From the NCBI RefSeq assembly GCF_902499125.1, contig NZ_CABVPX010000007.1, positions 124,001 to 188,000 on the forward strand: 64,000 bases of DNA, written 5' to 3'. Position 1 is the stretch's first letter; each line of letters opens with the position of its first letter. The position numbers were made by a program, and so were the translations under genes. The notes below the pieces were generated by a model. The model was not told the DNA's origin. It made no database searches and was given only the letters and a program-made list of their open reading frames with translations. The DNA is from Burkholderia arboris. GTDB lineage: Bacteria > Pseudomonadota > Gammaproteobacteria > Burkholderiales > Burkholderiaceae. Shown piece after piece: positions 47,342-56,943 of this stretch.

Positions 47342-47588
47342 GGGCAGTTTCGTGCAGGTGGCGGTGGCAGGAAGATGCGGCCGAATCCGCCGTCGGGTGA
47401 AAGTCGAACGGGCGCGGAGCAAGATTCGTGCTGCCTGACGCACGCGCATCGGAACCGGCTGGCCGATCGAGCGCAGTGGAAAGCGGCATCCCGCAGGCGG
47501 CTGCGATTCGCGTTGGCCGTCGAGATGCTAGTCGCCCGATGTGACGCGCCTGCGAATCGACGCGCGCGCCGACCTGTCGCGCCGACGG

Positions 47589-49292
47589 CTACCGCCGATC
47601 CAGCAGCGTATCGCTCAGTACGGCGAACGCCGCGCCCGGCAGCTCGTTCAGGTGCTCGACCACGCTGCTGACCGGATAGAACGACTCGACCGCGTCGTCG
47701 AGAATCCCGATGCCGATCAGTTCGACGCGTCGTTCGCGCAGCGCTTCGACGCGTGCGCGCAGGTCGGTGCGCAGGATCGCCGGGTGGCCGTCGCCGGTGG
47801 CCGGATAGCCGTCCGACAGCACCATCAGGATACGCCGGCGCGCGCGCGTCGACAGCAGGCGCTCGGCGGCCCAGCTCAACGCCTCGCCGTCGGGGTTCTC
47901 GTGGCCGCATTCGACGCAGGCGACGCCGCTCGGGTTGTCGGAATCGAACCGCTTGTAGACGCGCAGGTCGAGCCGTTCGACGAACCGGTTGTAGCCGAAT
48001 GTGCTGCGGCCGTCGTCGATCCAGCGCTGGTAATGCGCGCGCATCGCCGCATCCTCGACGGAACTGTAGCCGAGCACTTCGCATGCAAAGCCGAGCTGCA
48101 TCAGCGCGTCGCACAGCGCAGCGGCGCAAAGCGTCGCGAGTTCGATCTTCCTGCCGGCCATCGAGCCGCTGCAGTCGATCAGCAGGCTGACCGCCGCGTC
48201 GCGCCCGGGCGCCGTGCGTTTGACGCGGAACGGCGTGCGGTAACCGGGGGACGTCACGAGGCGGGCGAGCGCGGTCCGGTCGAGCTCGCCGCGCTCCTGT
48301 TCGCGCTTCCAGCGTGTCTGCTCATCGACTTTCAGCGCGCGTTCGAGCTGAAGCTTGAGCGGCTCGGTCTGCGCGCGGGCCATGCCGCGCAGACGATGCC
48401 AGCGCGCCGGTTCGCCGTGGTCGGTGAAGTCCGTCACCGTGTCGAATGCGGTGGTCAGTGGAACCGACAACAGCGGCCGGCTGTCCGCCGACAGGCGGAT
48501 CGCGCCGGGCGCCGCATCGCCCGGCGCCGGCGATGCCGTCGACGATTCCGTGTCGGCGAGCGCCCCGGCGCCGGATTCGGCCGCCACCGGCGCACGCGCG
48601 TCGTCCGATGTGCCCCGGCCGTCCGGTTCGAACTCGGCGGCGACGGTGTCGCTGTCGAGCGTGCCGCCCGGATCGGCCGTGAACATCATGTTGTTCGCGC
48701 CGGCCGACGCCAGCGCGCGCACGCGTTCGACGATCCGCCGTGCCGCGCGGATGCTGTCGGCCGTCGAGGTCGCGGCGCGGGCTTCGCCGACGAGATCGCC
48801 GGATGCGGCCAGCGTGGCGTCGAGCGACGGCATGCGCTCGAGGGCGGACGGCTGTTCGTCCCACAACGCGCGTTCGAGGCGCGACAGCAGCTTGTCGCGC
48901 CACGCCATGTGCGGCCACCGGCGCAGCATGTCGGCGGACGACACCGCCCGCATCCGGCCCAGGAACGCCTTCGCACCGGGATAGATCGCGACGAGACAGC
49001 CGGCCGCGCGCCGGTCGTCGATCGCCTGCGCTATGGCCCGCACGGCGGGCGACGCCAGCGCGGCCACGGTGTCGGTCGCGCCGAAGCGCTCGCGTGCGGC
49101 ATACAGGTCGACGAAGCCGGTGATCGCGTCGTCGTCGATGCCGCCCCGGAGCAGCGTGTCGGGCAGCACCAGCACGTCGCGCTGCACGACCGGCCCGTGG
49201 CTCGCGAAACGCACTTCGATGCCGTGCCGTTGCGCGAGCGTGCGGGCGAGCCGGGTCAGGTGCAGCGACCGCGCGTCGTCGTCCCGGTCCAT
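47589..49292 (-). CDS. CobT-like von Willebrand A domain protein
   Basis: The 567-residue protein has an N-terminal helical region, an acidic Asp/Ser/Ala-rich middle (about 205-265) and a C-terminal VWA domain with the MIDAS motif DCSGSM and a distal SDGYPATGDG. The arrangement matches CobT, the partner of the CobS AAA+ ATPase in aerobic cobaltochelatase. Here only four bases separate it from a CobS-like gene, and no CobN or cobalamin gene is present. The pair is more likely a MoxR/VWA-type chaperone acting on another metalloprotein (inference). Confidence 0.85.
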   Translation of the reverse strand: MDRDDDARSLHLTRLARTLAQRHGIEVRFASHGPVVQRDVLVLPDTLLRGGIDDDAITGFVDLYAARERFGATDTVAALASPAVRAIAQAIDDRRAAGCLVAIYPGAKAFLGRMRAVSSADMLRRWPHMAWRDKLLSRLERALWDEQPSALERMPSLDATLAASGDLVGEARAATSTADSIRAARRIVERVRALASAGANNMMFTADPGGTLDSDTVAAEFEPDGRGTSDDARAPVAAESGAGALADTESSTASPAPGDAAPGAIRLSADSRPLLSVPLTTAFDTVTDFTDHGEPARWHRLRGMARAQTEPLKLQLERALKVDEQTRWKREQERGELDRTALARLVTSPGYRTPFRVKRTAPGRDAAVSLLIDCSGSMAGRKIELATLCAAALCDALMQLGFACEVLGYSSVEDAAMRAHYQRWIDDGRSTFGYNRFVERLDLRVYKRFDSDNPSGVACVECGHENPDGEALSWAAERLLSTRARRRILMVLSDGYPATGDGHPAILRTDLRARVEALRERRVELIGIGILDDAVESFYPVSSVVEHLNELPGAAFAVLSDTLLDRR

Positions 49293-49296
49293 CGCG

Positions 49297-50499
49297 TCAG
49301 GCCTCGACGTCGATGTAGTGGCGGATGATGCTGCGGATCAGGTCGGCGTCATCCGCACCGACCTTCGCGTAGATCGTCGGGCCGGCGGCCGATTCGGGGT
49401 CGCCGGTGCGCAGCATCAGCGCGGCCCAGTCGAGCAGGCGCCGCGTCGAGAACGCGCTGGCGAGATCCTCGCGGACGAACGCGGCACGGCAGTCGGCCGC
49501 GATCGCCGCGAGCGTGGCGGCCATCGCCGGCGACATCGCCGCACCGAAGGTCCGCTGCAGCACGCGCGCCTCGTCGGCCGGCGGCAGATAGTCGAGGTGG
49601 TACACGCGCCAGCGGTCCAGGAACGCCTCGTTCATCACGTTCGCGCCCTGGTACAGGTGGCGGAACTGTCCCATCGCGCCCACCGCGTTGGCGGTCGCGA
49701 ACAGCCGGAACGACGGGTGCGGCACGACGATCTCGTTGCCTTTCTCCTTCAGCAGCAGACGGCCGCCCGGTTCGAGCACGGCGGTCAGCACCGCGAGGAT
49801 CGCCGGTTCCGCGAAGTCGATCTCGTCGACGATCAGCCACAGGCCCTCGCGCATCGCCGTCGGCAGCACGCCGTCGACCCAGATCGTCTCGCCGCCCTTG
49901 ACGGTCCAGAAGCCGACGAAGTCGCCGACCGTCGTCTGGCCGTTCATGTTCGAGCGCAGCACGCCGTGGCCGGCCTGCGCGGCCGCCTGCTCGACGAGGC
50001 TCGTCTTGCCGGTGCCCGTATGGCCGATCAACAGGATGCGGCGGTTCTCGACGATGTCTTCGAGCACGTTCGCCGCCCGCGCGGTGAACAGGTAGGCGGG
50101 GTTCGTCGGCGGCACGAGCGGCCCGCCCGGGCCGCGCGGCATCGGCACGCCGCCGACGTGCGCGGTATGCGTCGCGTCGACGGCTGGCGCCGGTCGCGAC
50201 GCGTGCGCGCGCCGCAGGTCCTGCATGAAGCCGCCGCGATGCGCGGGGGCGGCGCGGTCGTCTGCTTCGCGCCGGACGAAGCCTTCCCGAAGCCACTTGT
50301 GCAGCTTCGCGTCGAGGTTGTCCGCGTCGACGACCGTATCGACCGACGTACTGCCGTCGGGCCGGCGATGCTGGATGCGGTACATGTGCGCGCGTTCGGA
50401 GCGGCTGACGATCCATTGTCCGGCGGACGGGTCCGCCAGTTGCCGGTAGACGCCGAGGACCGGCGGGGCGGAAGGCGAAGGGGCAGCGGGTGAGGTCAT
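49297..50499 (-). CDS. CobS/MoxR-like AAA+ ATPase
   Basis: The 400-residue protein has an AAA+ core with Walker A GHTGTGKTSL, Walker B LWLIVDEIDF and sensor FRLFATANAVG. It resembles CobS and MoxR proteins. The N-terminal ~100 residues contain a WGR-like piece (MYRIQHRRPDG). It lies immediately upstream of the CobT-like VWA gene, so the two form one unit. Such pairs remodel or insert metal into target proteins. The target is unknown because no cobaltochelatase large subunit is nearby. Confidence 0.88.
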   Translation of the reverse strand: MTSPAAPSPSAPPVLGVYRQLADPSAGQWIVSRSERAHMYRIQHRRPDGSTSVDTVVDADNLDAKLHKWLREGFVRREADDRAAPAHRGGFMQDLRRAHASRPAPAVDATHTAHVGGVPMPRGPGGPLVPPTNPAYLFTARAANVLEDIVENRRILLIGHTGTGKTSLVEQAAAQAGHGVLRSNMNGQTTVGDFVGFWTVKGGETIWVDGVLPTAMREGLWLIVDEIDFAEPAILAVLTAVLEPGGRLLLKEKGNEIVVPHPSFRLFATANAVGAMGQFRHLYQGANVMNEAFLDRWRVYHLDYLPPADEARVLQRTFGAAMSPAMAATLAAIAADCRAAFVREDLASAFSTRRLLDWAALMLRTGDPESAAGPTIYAKVGADDADLIRSIIRHYIDVEA

Positions 50500-50713
50500 G
50501 GCGGCAGACGAGATTGGGCGGCAGGCGCTTCATGTCTTCGATGCGTCGCATCGATTGTATAGTTTTGCCGCGACGGGTGACATCGAGGCATCGTGGGCCG
50601 CCAGACGTTGCGCTGATCGACCGGGTTGAAGGTCGGTATCGTAGCGGGCCTGCCCGCCCGCCTTTGCAAACAATCGTGCGCCGGTCGTCGAATCCGGCGA
50701 AGGAGAGTGGAAC

Positions 50714-51238
50714 GTGACGGTGACAGGAACCGACGAGCGGGTGATTCGCCGTGCCAGCACGCTTGACGTGCCGGCGGTGCTGGGCATCTTTGACGAGGTG
50801 ATCGCCTGGTTCGTCGCCATCGGCAACGAAGGGCAATGGGGCCGCGAGCCTTGGTCGACGTCGCCCAAGCGGATCGCGCTCGTGACCGAAGCCTGTGCGC
50901 TGCCCGAAGCGTGGGTGGCGGAAGGGCCGGAGGGCCGCATTCTGGGCGCATTGATCCTGGGCGAAGCCATGCCCTACGTGCCTGCCGCAACCGAGCCGGA
51001 AATCTATGTGAGAGTGCTGGTGGCGGCGCGCGACGCACAGGCGCGCGGTGTCGGCCGGCGCCTGATGGCCTTTGCGGACGACCGCGCCCGGGCTGCGGGG
51101 GTGGCGCGCCTGCGCGTGGACTGCTACGGCGGCGGGACGGGCGCGCTGGTGCGTTTTTACGAGTCCTGCGGGTATGAGCGAATTTCGACCTTCGACGTGG
51201 AGGGTTGGCCGGGGCAATTGCTGGGGCGTCGTGTGTGA
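50714..51238 (+). CDS. GNAT-family N-acetyltransferase
   Basis: The start is GTG 50714 behind GGAGAG; 174 residues. The acetyl-CoA site reads RVLVAARDAQARGVGRRLM (R/Q-x-x-G-x-G/A type). The C-terminal LVRFYESCGYERISTFDVEG segment is characteristic. The N-terminal part resembles acyltransferases acting on small amines. It is divergent from the CobS-like gene; the substrate is unknown. Confidence 0.88.
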   Translation: MTVTGTDERVIRRASTLDVPAVLGIFDEVIAWFVAIGNEGQWGREPWSTSPKRIALVTEACALPEAWVAEGPEGRILGALILGEAMPYVPAATEPEIYVRVLVAARDAQARGVGRRLMAFADDRARAAGVARLRVDCYGGGTGALVRFYESCGYERISTFDVEGWPGQLLGRRV

Positions 51239-51301
51239 CGGCGCGCGTCACGCTTCAGCGATTGCCGTGCTGAAGCCATCCATTTTCGATATGTAGACCC
51301 T

Positions 51302-52177
51302 ATGACAATGACCCGACGCCTGCTTTGGATTGGCCTTGCGCTCGTGATTCCCGGCGTCCACGCCGAACAGCTCAGGTCGGACCTGCACGAATCCGTCTCG
51401 ACAATCGACGTGACCGTCAAGGATTTCTACGGGACGGAACAGACGGGCAAGGTTGCGATCACGCAATTCCTTCCGGATGGCGAAGGGCCGTTCCCGATCC
51501 TGATTCTCAATCATGGTCGCAGCGGAACGGATCGCGGCACGCCGCCGCGTTTTCGCTTCACCCGGCAAGTTGCTTTTTTTGTGAAACGAGGCTTCGCCGT
51601 ATTTGAACCTGCGCGCATCGGCTATGGTCAGTTCGGCACGCAGTTCGATCCGGAATATAGCGGTAAATGCCGCCAGAAGGACTATGCCCCGATGATCGAT
51701 GCGGCTCGCGCTGAAGAGCTTGCCGTACTGGATTACTCGAGGCGGCAACCCCATGTCGACCCGCATCGCATCGTCATTGTCGGGCAATCGGTCGGTGGCT
51801 TCGTCACGACGGCCATGGCAGCCGACAATCCGGACGGCGTGGTCGGGGCAATCAACTTCGCAGGCGGTTCCGGCGGGGACCCGGTCGGGCATCCCGGTGT
51901 GCCATGTCAGGGCGAACGACTGGAAGCCATGTATTCTCGGTTCGGAACAACGGCGCGTGTCCCGATGCTCTGGATCTATACCGAAAACGATCAGTATTTC
52001 GCTCCGACGTATAGCCGCGCCTGGCACGATGCATTCGTTCGCGCCGGTGGCAGTGCCGACTATCGGCTGCTTCCGCCGTTCGAGAAGAACGGGCACATGC
52101 TGTTCGCGCACGGTGTCGAGGTCTGGGAGCCCGTGGTATCCGAGTTTCTCGAGCGTCAGGGATTCCCGGTTCGATGA
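51302..52177 (+). CDS. Secreted alpha/beta hydrolase (dienelactone-hydrolase-like)
   Basis: ATG 51302 gives 291 residues with a short signal peptide ending GVHAEQ. The nucleophile is in IVGQSVGGFV, the acid region is PMLWIYTENDQYF, and the histidine is in KNGHMLF. This fits dienelactone-hydrolase-type esterases exported to the periplasm. It is 63 bp downstream of a GNAT gene and convergent with the methionine island. Confidence 0.85.
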   Translation: MTMTRRLLWIGLALVIPGVHAEQLRSDLHESVSTIDVTVKDFYGTEQTGKVAITQFLPDGEGPFPILILNHGRSGTDRGTPPRFRFTRQVAFFVKRGFAVFEPARIGYGQFGTQFDPEYSGKCRQKDYAPMIDAARAEELAVLDYSRRQPHVDPHRIVIVGQSVGGFVTTAMAADNPDGVVGAINFAGGSGGDPVGHPGVPCQGERLEAMYSRFGTTARVPMLWIYTENDQYFAPTYSRAWHDAFVRAGGSADYRLLPPFEKNGHMLFAHGVEVWEPVVSEFLERQGFPVR

Positions 52178-52344
52178 CAACCATGATGGATGCGGGGATC
52201 GAGTTCGACGTGAGTGCGACTTTCGATGTCCTGTTCGGGCTGGCCGTGGCGGAGCGAGGCGCGGCTAGCAGCAGCTAGCGGCCACCCACAGTCACTCAGG
52301 AAACCAGATTGAATGACCGTTCAAGGCGTAGTTTCGGCCACCGA

Positions 52345-53850
52345 TCACTTTCGGCGTCGTAAAGGCCGCCTGGCCGGCTTCCATTCTCGGGGGTTTGATT
52401 CAGCGCCCTGCGTAGGGTCTTCCGGCTCGAACCATTCGGGCCAGGAGCTGCGGTGCCTGTTGTCTGCTTCGATGCAAGGAATCAACGTCTGCGCCAGCAC
52501 AGCCAACTGATCGGCAGATTTGGCAATCCGGTATTTGACGCTGTGCACGCACTCCCGGTCGCCAAATTCGCAACGATTGAGCCGGGTGCCGCCACAGGGG
52601 CCATTCGCCAGGCCTTTGGGGCAGGTCTCGGGGCATACGTACAGGGTGTCCTGCAAGCGGCAGCAGCCGCAGGTATCGCAACCGACCAGCGGCCGCTTGA
52701 TCGTCCGTTCGATTGCATGCAGGGCATTCGCAGCCATGCCGACCTTCCAGATCGACCGCGTCACACTCCAGCCAAAGGCTCTGCCGAGCCATCCCGTGCG
52801 ACTGAAGAATCGATCATGTGTGGAAGAGAGCAGCCTATGTCGCAGGCGTTCCCGGCGGGTGGCGGTGACGTCGGATTGCCCCATTTCCCAGGCACCGCTT
52901 TCGGGCGTGAAGCTAACCTGGGGCACCCCAGGCAGCTGCCAGCTTGCACGCCATCGCTCGCTCCATTCGGTCAATGAGGTCACGCTGTCCCGCTGCTCGG
53001 TGATCGCCTGCTCCAACGAAAGCAGTTCATCAAGCGTATGCACCCCGGACACATGAGCACCGGCATAGCCCATCAATTGCAGGCCCAGTATCTGCAACGC
53101 CAGGCGCTCGACACTTCGTGCGCTGGCATAGGCTTGCGATACCCGCTGCTCCCTGCCCAACAGCATTCGCATGGATTCGGTGATGACGATGCCGGGTACG
53201 GCCTGCAGAAGGGCCGCGCATTTGTCGGTCACCCCCATCACACAGGCCAGCATGGGTTTCATGCTTGCCTGAGCGCGCATCCAGGTCTGGGCTTCAATAT
53301 GCTTGGCGGCGTCAAAGCCGAGTTGCAGGGTGAGAAAATCCGCCCCAGCCAGAAGCTTCTTCTGCGCTTTCAGGTACTGTGCGCCGCCTTCTTCTTCACG
53401 GTATTTGAACGGGTTCAGCGCAGCGCCCAACAGCCAGTCCGGGCCGTGTTCGCGGGCAATCTGCAGCGCAGGTACCGACTCCAGATAGCGCACTTGTGCC
53501 TGATCATGGTGGCCTGGCAGGCGATCCCCACTGAGCAGCAACAATTGCTCCACACCAAGGGCCTTCATCGAGTCCATCTGAAGCAGCAAGTCGGCACGCT
53601 CGCGATCCTTGCCTGAAAAGTGCAGCAAGGATGAGGCCGGATTTCCCAATGCTTCAGCGGCTTCCAAGGGGCTCAGGTCCGAGTGCAGGCCGACACGATC
53701 GGCGAAAGCTGGCAGTAGCGGCCAGCCTGCCAGGTGCCCGCGTTGCACGATTGGCTCGAGCGCGGCTAGGCGCGAAGGGGACTGTTGAGGAACGACCTCA
53801 AGCACGCAGACGAAGCGCCCGTCGTTTAGCGCCTGTTTCAATGAACTCAA
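52345..53850 (-). CDS. Methylenetetrahydrofolate-reductase-like protein with C-terminal cysteine-rich domain
   Basis: The longest frame starts with TTG 53850 (501 residues); no ATG is better. Residues about 1-290 follow the MTHFR barrel (VCVLEVVPQQSP, LLLLSGDRLPG, GADFLTLQLGFDAA, GIVITESMRMLLG). Residues about 385-450 form a Cys-rich MTHFR C-terminal-type domain (GCDTCGCCR, CPETCPKG, GPCGG), likely binding metal or Fe-S. It is the last gene behind MesX, MesD and a flavin reductase on one strand. MesD is reported not to need 5-methyl-THF, so its role here may differ from classical MetF. GC is lower than the surroundings. Confidence 0.82.
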   Translation of the reverse strand: MSSLKQALNDGRFVCVLEVVPQQSPSRLAALEPIVQRGHLAGWPLLPAFADRVGLHSDLSPLEAAEALGNPASSLLHFSGKDRERADLLLQMDSMKALGVEQLLLLSGDRLPGHHDQAQVRYLESVPALQIAREHGPDWLLGAALNPFKYREEEGGAQYLKAQKKLLAGADFLTLQLGFDAAKHIEAQTWMRAQASMKPMLACVMGVTDKCAALLQAVPGIVITESMRMLLGREQRVSQAYASARSVERLALQILGLQLMGYAGAHVSGVHTLDELLSLEQAITEQRDSVTSLTEWSERWRASWQLPGVPQVSFTPESGAWEMGQSDVTATRRERLRHRLLSSTHDRFFSRTGWLGRAFGWSVTRSIWKVGMAANALHAIERTIKRPLVGCDTCGCCRLQDTLYVCPETCPKGLANGPCGGTRLNRCEFGDRECVHSVKYRIAKSADQLAVLAQTLIPCIEADNRHRSSWPEWFEPEDPTQGAESNPREWKPARRPLRRRK

Positions 53851-54003
53851 GACGGCTCGATACCTTGCAAGTGGGAGGAGCGTCGTCGCAGCGGCCGCCT
53901 GGTGATGGCGCAGGGCAACGACGGGGATGCCAGTCCCTGGCAGGCTGGCGACATGGAAGAACCAATGCGCGGGCGCCCAGCGGCGGAAAGCGCTCGAACC
54001 GGG

Positions 54004-54504
54004 CTATGCGCCGGCGATGTTGCAGTACTGTCCTCTGAAGTACAGCAAGGGCTGCGTAGCGGCAGTGGCTTGCAGGTCCAACGCTTTCACTTCGCCAATC
54101 ACGATCAGGTGATCGCCCGCGGCGTGTTCGGCATAAATTTCGCAATCGAGCCAGTGAAGGCTGCCGGCAATGATCGGATTACCCAGCGGCGATTCCTGCC
54201 ATTCGACGCCGTGCCACTTGTCCGTGCCTCGCCGAGCGAATTGATTGGAAATCCCGACTTGCTCGTCCGACAGGATATTGACGACGAATCGACCTGCCTG
54301 GCGAATTTTCGGATAGCTGGCCGAACTGGACATGACGCTGAACGACACCAGCGGCGGGCTCGTCGACACGCTATAGAAAGACTGGCAAGTGAAGCCGATC
54401 GGCTCGCCATCGACGTGCGATGCAATCACCGTGATACCGGATGCGTAATGCCCGAGCGATTCGCGAAAGCTCAAAGGCTCGATGGCCGTGCTGGAAAGTG
54501 ACAT
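54004..54504 (-). CDS. Flavin reductase-domain protein
   Basis: ATG 54504 gives 166 residues, the normal length for the FMN-binding split-barrel flavin reductase family. Recognisable parts are SFRESLGHYASGITVI, PIGFTCQSFYSVSTSPPLVS, GRFVVNILSDEQ and GDHLIVIGEVKAL. It would reduce free flavin with NAD(P)H and supply it to an oxygen-using partner. It lies between mesD and the MTHFR-like gene on the same strand. Because MesD/MesX activity requires oxygen, a reduced-flavin supply is a reasonable role (inference). Confidence 0.88.
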   Translation of the reverse strand: MSLSSTAIEPLSFRESLGHYASGITVIASHVDGEPIGFTCQSFYSVSTSPPLVSFSVMSSSASYPKIRQAGRFVVNILSDEQVGISNQFARRGTDKWHGVEWQESPLGNPIIAGSLHWLDCEIYAEHAAGDHLIVIGEVKALDLQATAATQPLLYFRGQYCNIAGA

Positions 54505-54644
54505 GGTAGATACCGAATACTGGGTGCGGCTCGGAACAATCGAGGCGGCGTACTTCGACAGATTCAGGGCGCCATTTCAAGGCACTCCCCGACATCCTCA
54601 CGGCCTTCGATTCCCCGAGCACGACTTCCGACTTCAGCGCGGAA

Positions 54645-55673
54645 TTAGTTCGAGAGTTCTTGTCGGACGATTTCCGCGCCTGCGCTCAAAGCACTCAGCT
54701 TGCTTCTCGCGATTGCGCGCGACAACGGGGCCATGCCGCAGTTGGTGCAAGGATAGAGCTTGTCGGCATCCACAAACTGAAGGGCTTTGCGCAACGTGCT
54801 GGCGACTTCCTCGGGGGTTTCAATGGTATCGCTTGCGACATCGATGGCCCCCACCATCACCTTCTTGCCTCGAATGAGCTCGATCAGCTCCATGGGAACG
54901 TGCGAGTTGTGACACTCCAGCGAAACCATGCCGATACTGGATTTTTGCAGCCTGGGGAAGGCTTCCTCGTATTGCCGCCACTCCGACCCCAGCGTCTTCT
55001 TCCAGTCCGTATTGGCCTTGATGCCATAGCCATAGCATATATGCACGGCGGTTTCACACTTGAGACCTTCAATCGCCCTTTCCAGGGTAGCGACGCCCCA
55101 GTCATTCACCTCATCGAAGAAAACATTGAATGCGGGCTCGTCGAATTGAATGATATCGACGCCGGCAGCCTCCAGTTCCCTGGCTTCCTCGTTCAGGATC
55201 TTTGCGAACTCCCAGGCCAGTTTTTCGCGACTCTTGTAATGATCGTCGTAAAGCGTATCGATCATGGTCATCGGGCCCGGCAACGCCCATTTGATGGGCT
55301 GCTTGGTTTGCTGGCGCAAAAACCTGGCATCGTCTACGAAAACCGGTTTTTGTCGGGAAACCGCATCAACGACCGTCGGCACGCTCGCATCATAGCGATC
55401 GCGAATTCGAACGGTCTTGCGATTCTGAAAATCAACGCCGCTGAGGTGTTCGATAAACGTGGTCACGAAATGCTGGCGCGTCTGCTCGCCGTCACTGACG
55501 ATATCGATGCCTGCATGCTGCTGCTCTTGCAACGACAAACGCAAGGCGTCCTGCTTGCCCTCGATCAATCCCTCGTCCTGCAATTTCCACGGGGACCAAA
55601 GGGTCTCGGGTTGGGCAAGCCAGGAAGGTTTAGGCAAACTGCCAGCGGTTGAAGTGGGTAGCAATTTTTTCAC
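54645..55673 (-). CDS. mesD: Core cobalamin-independent methionine synthase MesD
   Basis: The 342-residue protein matches only the catalytic MetE barrel, without the folate-binding N-terminal half. Zinc ligands can be placed at His211 and Cys213 (HICYGYG), Glu253 (SLECHNS) and Cys312 (TNCG). A substrate-site FDEP lies at 177-180. Published work on folate-independent methionine synthases defined family MesD of aerobic bacteria, which needs a DUF1852 partner and oxygen but not 5-methyl-THF or cobalamin. The DUF1852 gene is 25 bp upstream here, which makes the assignment strong. It methylates homocysteine to methionine from a methyl donor still unclear. Confidence 0.92.
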   Translation of the reverse strand: MKKLLPTSTAGSLPKPSWLAQPETLWSPWKLQDEGLIEGKQDALRLSLQEQQHAGIDIVSDGEQTRQHFVTTFIEHLSGVDFQNRKTVRIRDRYDASVPTVVDAVSRQKPVFVDDARFLRQQTKQPIKWALPGPMTMIDTLYDDHYKSREKLAWEFAKILNEEARELEAAGVDIIQFDEPAFNVFFDEVNDWGVATLERAIEGLKCETAVHICYGYGIKANTDWKKTLGSEWRQYEEAFPRLQKSSIGMVSLECHNSHVPMELIELIRGKKVMVGAIDVASDTIETPEEVASTLRKALQFVDADKLYPCTNCGMAPLSRAIARSKLSALSAGAEIVRQELSN

Positions 55674-55698
55674 GGTAGACGGCCTTGCGTTTTGTTAG

Positions 55699-56682
55699 TC
55701 AAAGAGCGTAGTCAGCGGACCACTGTTCAAGAATGGCGCGGTATGGTTTGATGAATTGATCCTCGACGAACCTGCCCTGCTCGATAGCCAGCCGGCTGCG
55801 TTCTTCCCGATCGTAAACAATTCGAGTCAACGAATAATCCTGGTGCTTCAAACTGGGCCGGTAGGATTTTCCAGCCGGGGAATTCGCGTTGTAAATCTCC
55901 GGCCGGTAAATCTTCTGGAAGGTATCCATCGTGCTGATGGTGCCGATAAGTTCAAGGTCGGTGTAATCGGCAAGCAAATCGCCGGAAAAATAAAATGCCA
56001 AAGGTGCAGCACTGTTTGGCGGCATGAAGTAGCGAACCTTCAAACCCATTTTTTCGAAATATTCGTCCGTCAGGGAGTATTCCTCCTGCCGGTACTCGGC
56101 GCCCAATACGGGGTGCTGATTGGCAGTCCGGTGGTAGGTCTTGCTACTCGAAACGCTCAGGCATATAACGGGCGGTTTGGCAAATTGATTTCTGTAAGCG
56201 CTGGAATTTACGAAGCTCTTGAACAGCTTTCCATGCAGGTCGCCAAAATTATCTGGCGTGCTGAATTCGGGCTGATCCTTGTTGTGCTCCAGTAATACCA
56301 CGCTGAAGTCGTAATCTCGCACATAAGAGGAAAAATTGTTCCCCGCAATCCCTTCAATGCGTTCGTCGGTTTTCAGATCGATAATATTTGGTTTCAATAT
56401 CTCGATCAAAGGGAGTGTGTTATCGCTGCTTTCTTCGTCAATGTTCATTTCAACGGAAATGATTTCAAGTTTGACGGAGTAGCGATCGCCCGCAGGATTG
56501 TCCCAATGAGCCAGGGCATTGAAGCGATTGTCAATCATCCTGAAAGTGTTGCGCAAATTATCCTGGCGGTTCGTTCCTCTGGCCAGGTTGGCAAAGTTGG
56601 TCGTGATGCGCGTACTTCCGGACGGGTGATAGTCTTCATCGAAACAGATGCTGTTAATGGCAAATGTGAATTCTTTACTCAT
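55699..56682 (-). CDS. mesX: DUF1852 protein MesX, partner of MesD
   Basis: ATG 56682 gives 327 residues. No classical enzyme motif is visible. The pairing with a core MetE-type gene directly downstream identifies it as DUF1852/MesX, which MesD requires for activity in published genetics. The gene is markedly AT-richer than the flanking genome (Asn, Lys and Ile-rich protein), suggesting acquisition from another group such as gammaproteobacteria (inference). It begins the four-gene minus-strand unit and is divergent from a MetR-like regulator across a promoter region with palindromes. Confidence 0.9.
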   Translation of the reverse strand: MSKEFTFAINSICFDEDYHPSGSTRITTNFANLARGTNRQDNLRNTFRMIDNRFNALAHWDNPAGDRYSVKLEIISVEMNIDEESSDNTLPLIEILKPNIIDLKTDERIEGIAGNNFSSYVRDYDFSVVLLEHNKDQPEFSTPDNFGDLHGKLFKSFVNSSAYRNQFAKPPVICLSVSSSKTYHRTANQHPVLGAEYRQEEYSLTDEYFEKMGLKVRYFMPPNSAAPLAFYFSGDLLADYTDLELIGTISTMDTFQKIYRPEIYNANSPAGKSYRPSLKHQDYSLTRIVYDREERSRLAIEQGRFVEDQFIKPYRAILEQWSADYAL

Positions 56683-56830
56683 TGCGATCTCGCACCCTGA
56701 TTTCTGAAATGAACTGCGTTTGCTCTTTGTTTCCCGCTTTTCTTCTCTGATTCTTTACTCGGCAGTCTCATCGGTATCGACTTTCCGGGCTAACTTGACG
56801 CTGAGCCACAGTTGACCACGCATGAATTGA

Positions 56831-56840
56831 TTGCATGCAA
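56831..56840. promoter_or_regulatory. Palindrome TTGCATGCAA between mesX and the LysR gene
   Basis: This 10-bp perfect palindrome lies 149 bp upstream of mesX. It is preceded by GCATGAA at 56820-56826. It shares the TTGCATG core with the inverted repeat at 56944-56976, so both may be bound by the adjacent LysR protein. Confidence 0.5.
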
Positions 56841-56943
56841 CCATTAGTCACTCTCATGGTGCGATGCGCGTGGATCTGCATAGTGACCATGTGCTGTGTG
56901 CTAATCAGAAGAAAAGTAACTGGAAGCGATGATATAGTTCCTG

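Noticed and set aside
47589-50499. Annotation as true cobT and cobS of cobalamin synthesis
   Set aside because: No cobN or other cobalamin gene is adjacent, so only the likeness is stated.
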